Below are positions 42,032-42,189 of a DNA stretch of 42,189 nucleotides, one piece after another. The position numbers were made by a program, and so were the translations under genes. Positions within the stretch are counted from its first letter, which is position 1. Every line of letters starts with the position of its first letter. Source of the stretch: Chitinophaga pinensis (GTDB taxonomy: Bacteria > Bacteroidota > Bacteroidia > Bacteroidales > GCA-2748055). The stretch is from NCBI GenBank assembly GCA_945863035.1, contig CAMAZH010000022.1:1-42189 (forward strand), in the 5' to 3' direction. Under the pieces are notes generated by a model that made no database searches, was not told where the DNA came from, and was given only the letters and a program-made list of their open reading frames with translations.

Positions 42032-42189
42032 TTAAAGTCCCATCAACCCCTCAGGCAGATCAAACACCATAAGTTTTTTCTTGTGATCCACCTCCACAAT
42101 AAAATCCGGGTGAACAGGGATAAGGAACTCAGAAGATTCATCAGAAACCAAAAAAAGCGGATTCAGGGGATTGTCGATATACTCTTTTA
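42032..42189 (-). CDS. rimM: Ribosome maturation factor RimM (C-terminal fragment)
   Basis: The last ~52 residues of RimM are encoded up to the stop at 42034-42032. They contain NPLFLVSDESSEFLIPVHPDFI and EVDHKKKLMVFDLPEGLMGL, the PRC-barrel end that closes with the LPEGL motif. RimM binds S19 and helps 30S subunit assembly. The rest lies past base 42189, so length and start cannot be judged. In many genomes rimM follows rpsP and precedes trmD, but here the gene downstream is not trmD. Confidence 0.85.
   Translation of the reverse strand, partial: KEYIDNPLNPLFLVSDESSEFLIPVHPDFIVEVDHKKKLMVFDLPEGLMGL

Noticed and set aside
1-42189. tRNA, rRNA, insertion sequence, prophage or integrase
   Set aside because: No cloverleaf, rRNA core sequence, transposase motif or terminal inverted repeat pair was found on reading through the gaps.

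Overview
The window reads as chromosomal DNA of a member of the Bacteroidota, probably a Bacteroidales or Marinilabiliales-type anaerobe or facultative anaerobe. Several features support this. There is a type IX secretion (T9SS) C-terminal sorting domain with SprB-type repeats, and a Reg_prop/Y_Y_Y receptor. Lipoproteins end their signal peptides in (L/F)SSC-like boxes. Starts lack clear Shine-Dalgarno sequences, and TAnnTTTG promoter elements of the Bacteroidota sigma factor occur. Two phosphofructokinases carry pyrophosphate-type residues. No rRNA, tRNA, CRISPR array, transposase, integrase or phage gene was seen. The species cannot be fixed from this sequence.

Layout. 1-1562 (-) is the N-terminal part of a membrane pyrophosphatase. 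After a 532-bp gap, 2095-9746 (+) is a five-gene envelope cluster: a beta-barrel-like protein, two lipoproteins, a secreted propeller-caspase protein, and a propeller receptor ending in a SpoIIE phosphatase. 9968-17485 (-) is a 2505-residue T9SS-exported protein built of four tandem beta-helix modules, a PKD-like domain and five SprB repeats. 17720-20815 (-) holds gmhA, a stand-alone E2-like acyltransferase and a comM/yifB ATPase. Divergently, 21117-26752 (+) holds a small membrane protein abutting mutL, two rhomboid proteases, a membrane-anchored EEP hydrolase and a CxxC redoxin. 26754-27749 (-) is a dihydroorotate dehydrogenase-like protein and 28052-28525 (+) a SPOR lipoprotein.

28598-31191 (-) contains two phosphofructokinase genes in a row. 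31366-34767 (+) is a zinc-type locus (Fur-family repressor, yidD, metal ABC transporter) behind a perfect palindrome that overlaps a promoter element. 34810-36861 (-) is a CPA2 antiporter with Usp-like tail domains. 36948-39457 (+) is dapD, a glycosyltransferase and tsaC. 39556-40290 (-) is a DUF2807 protein and 40413-40868 (+) a thioesterase ending in a perfect-stem terminator. The last part is AT-rich accessory DNA: a decayed small reading frame, an overlapping DUF4160/DUF2442 pair, and the 3' end of rimM.

How the parts relate. Three themes stand out. (1) The 2095-9746 cluster looks like an envelope sensing and proteolysis module joining a caspase-fold peptidase with a SpoIIE phosphatase receptor; its role is inferred, not known. 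(2) A K+-dependent-type membrane pyrophosphatase and two pyrophosphate-type phosphofructokinases in one window fit a metabolism that conserves energy in pyrophosphate. (3) The metal locus has a self-consistent control signal, a 9-5-9 inverted repeat over its likely promoter.
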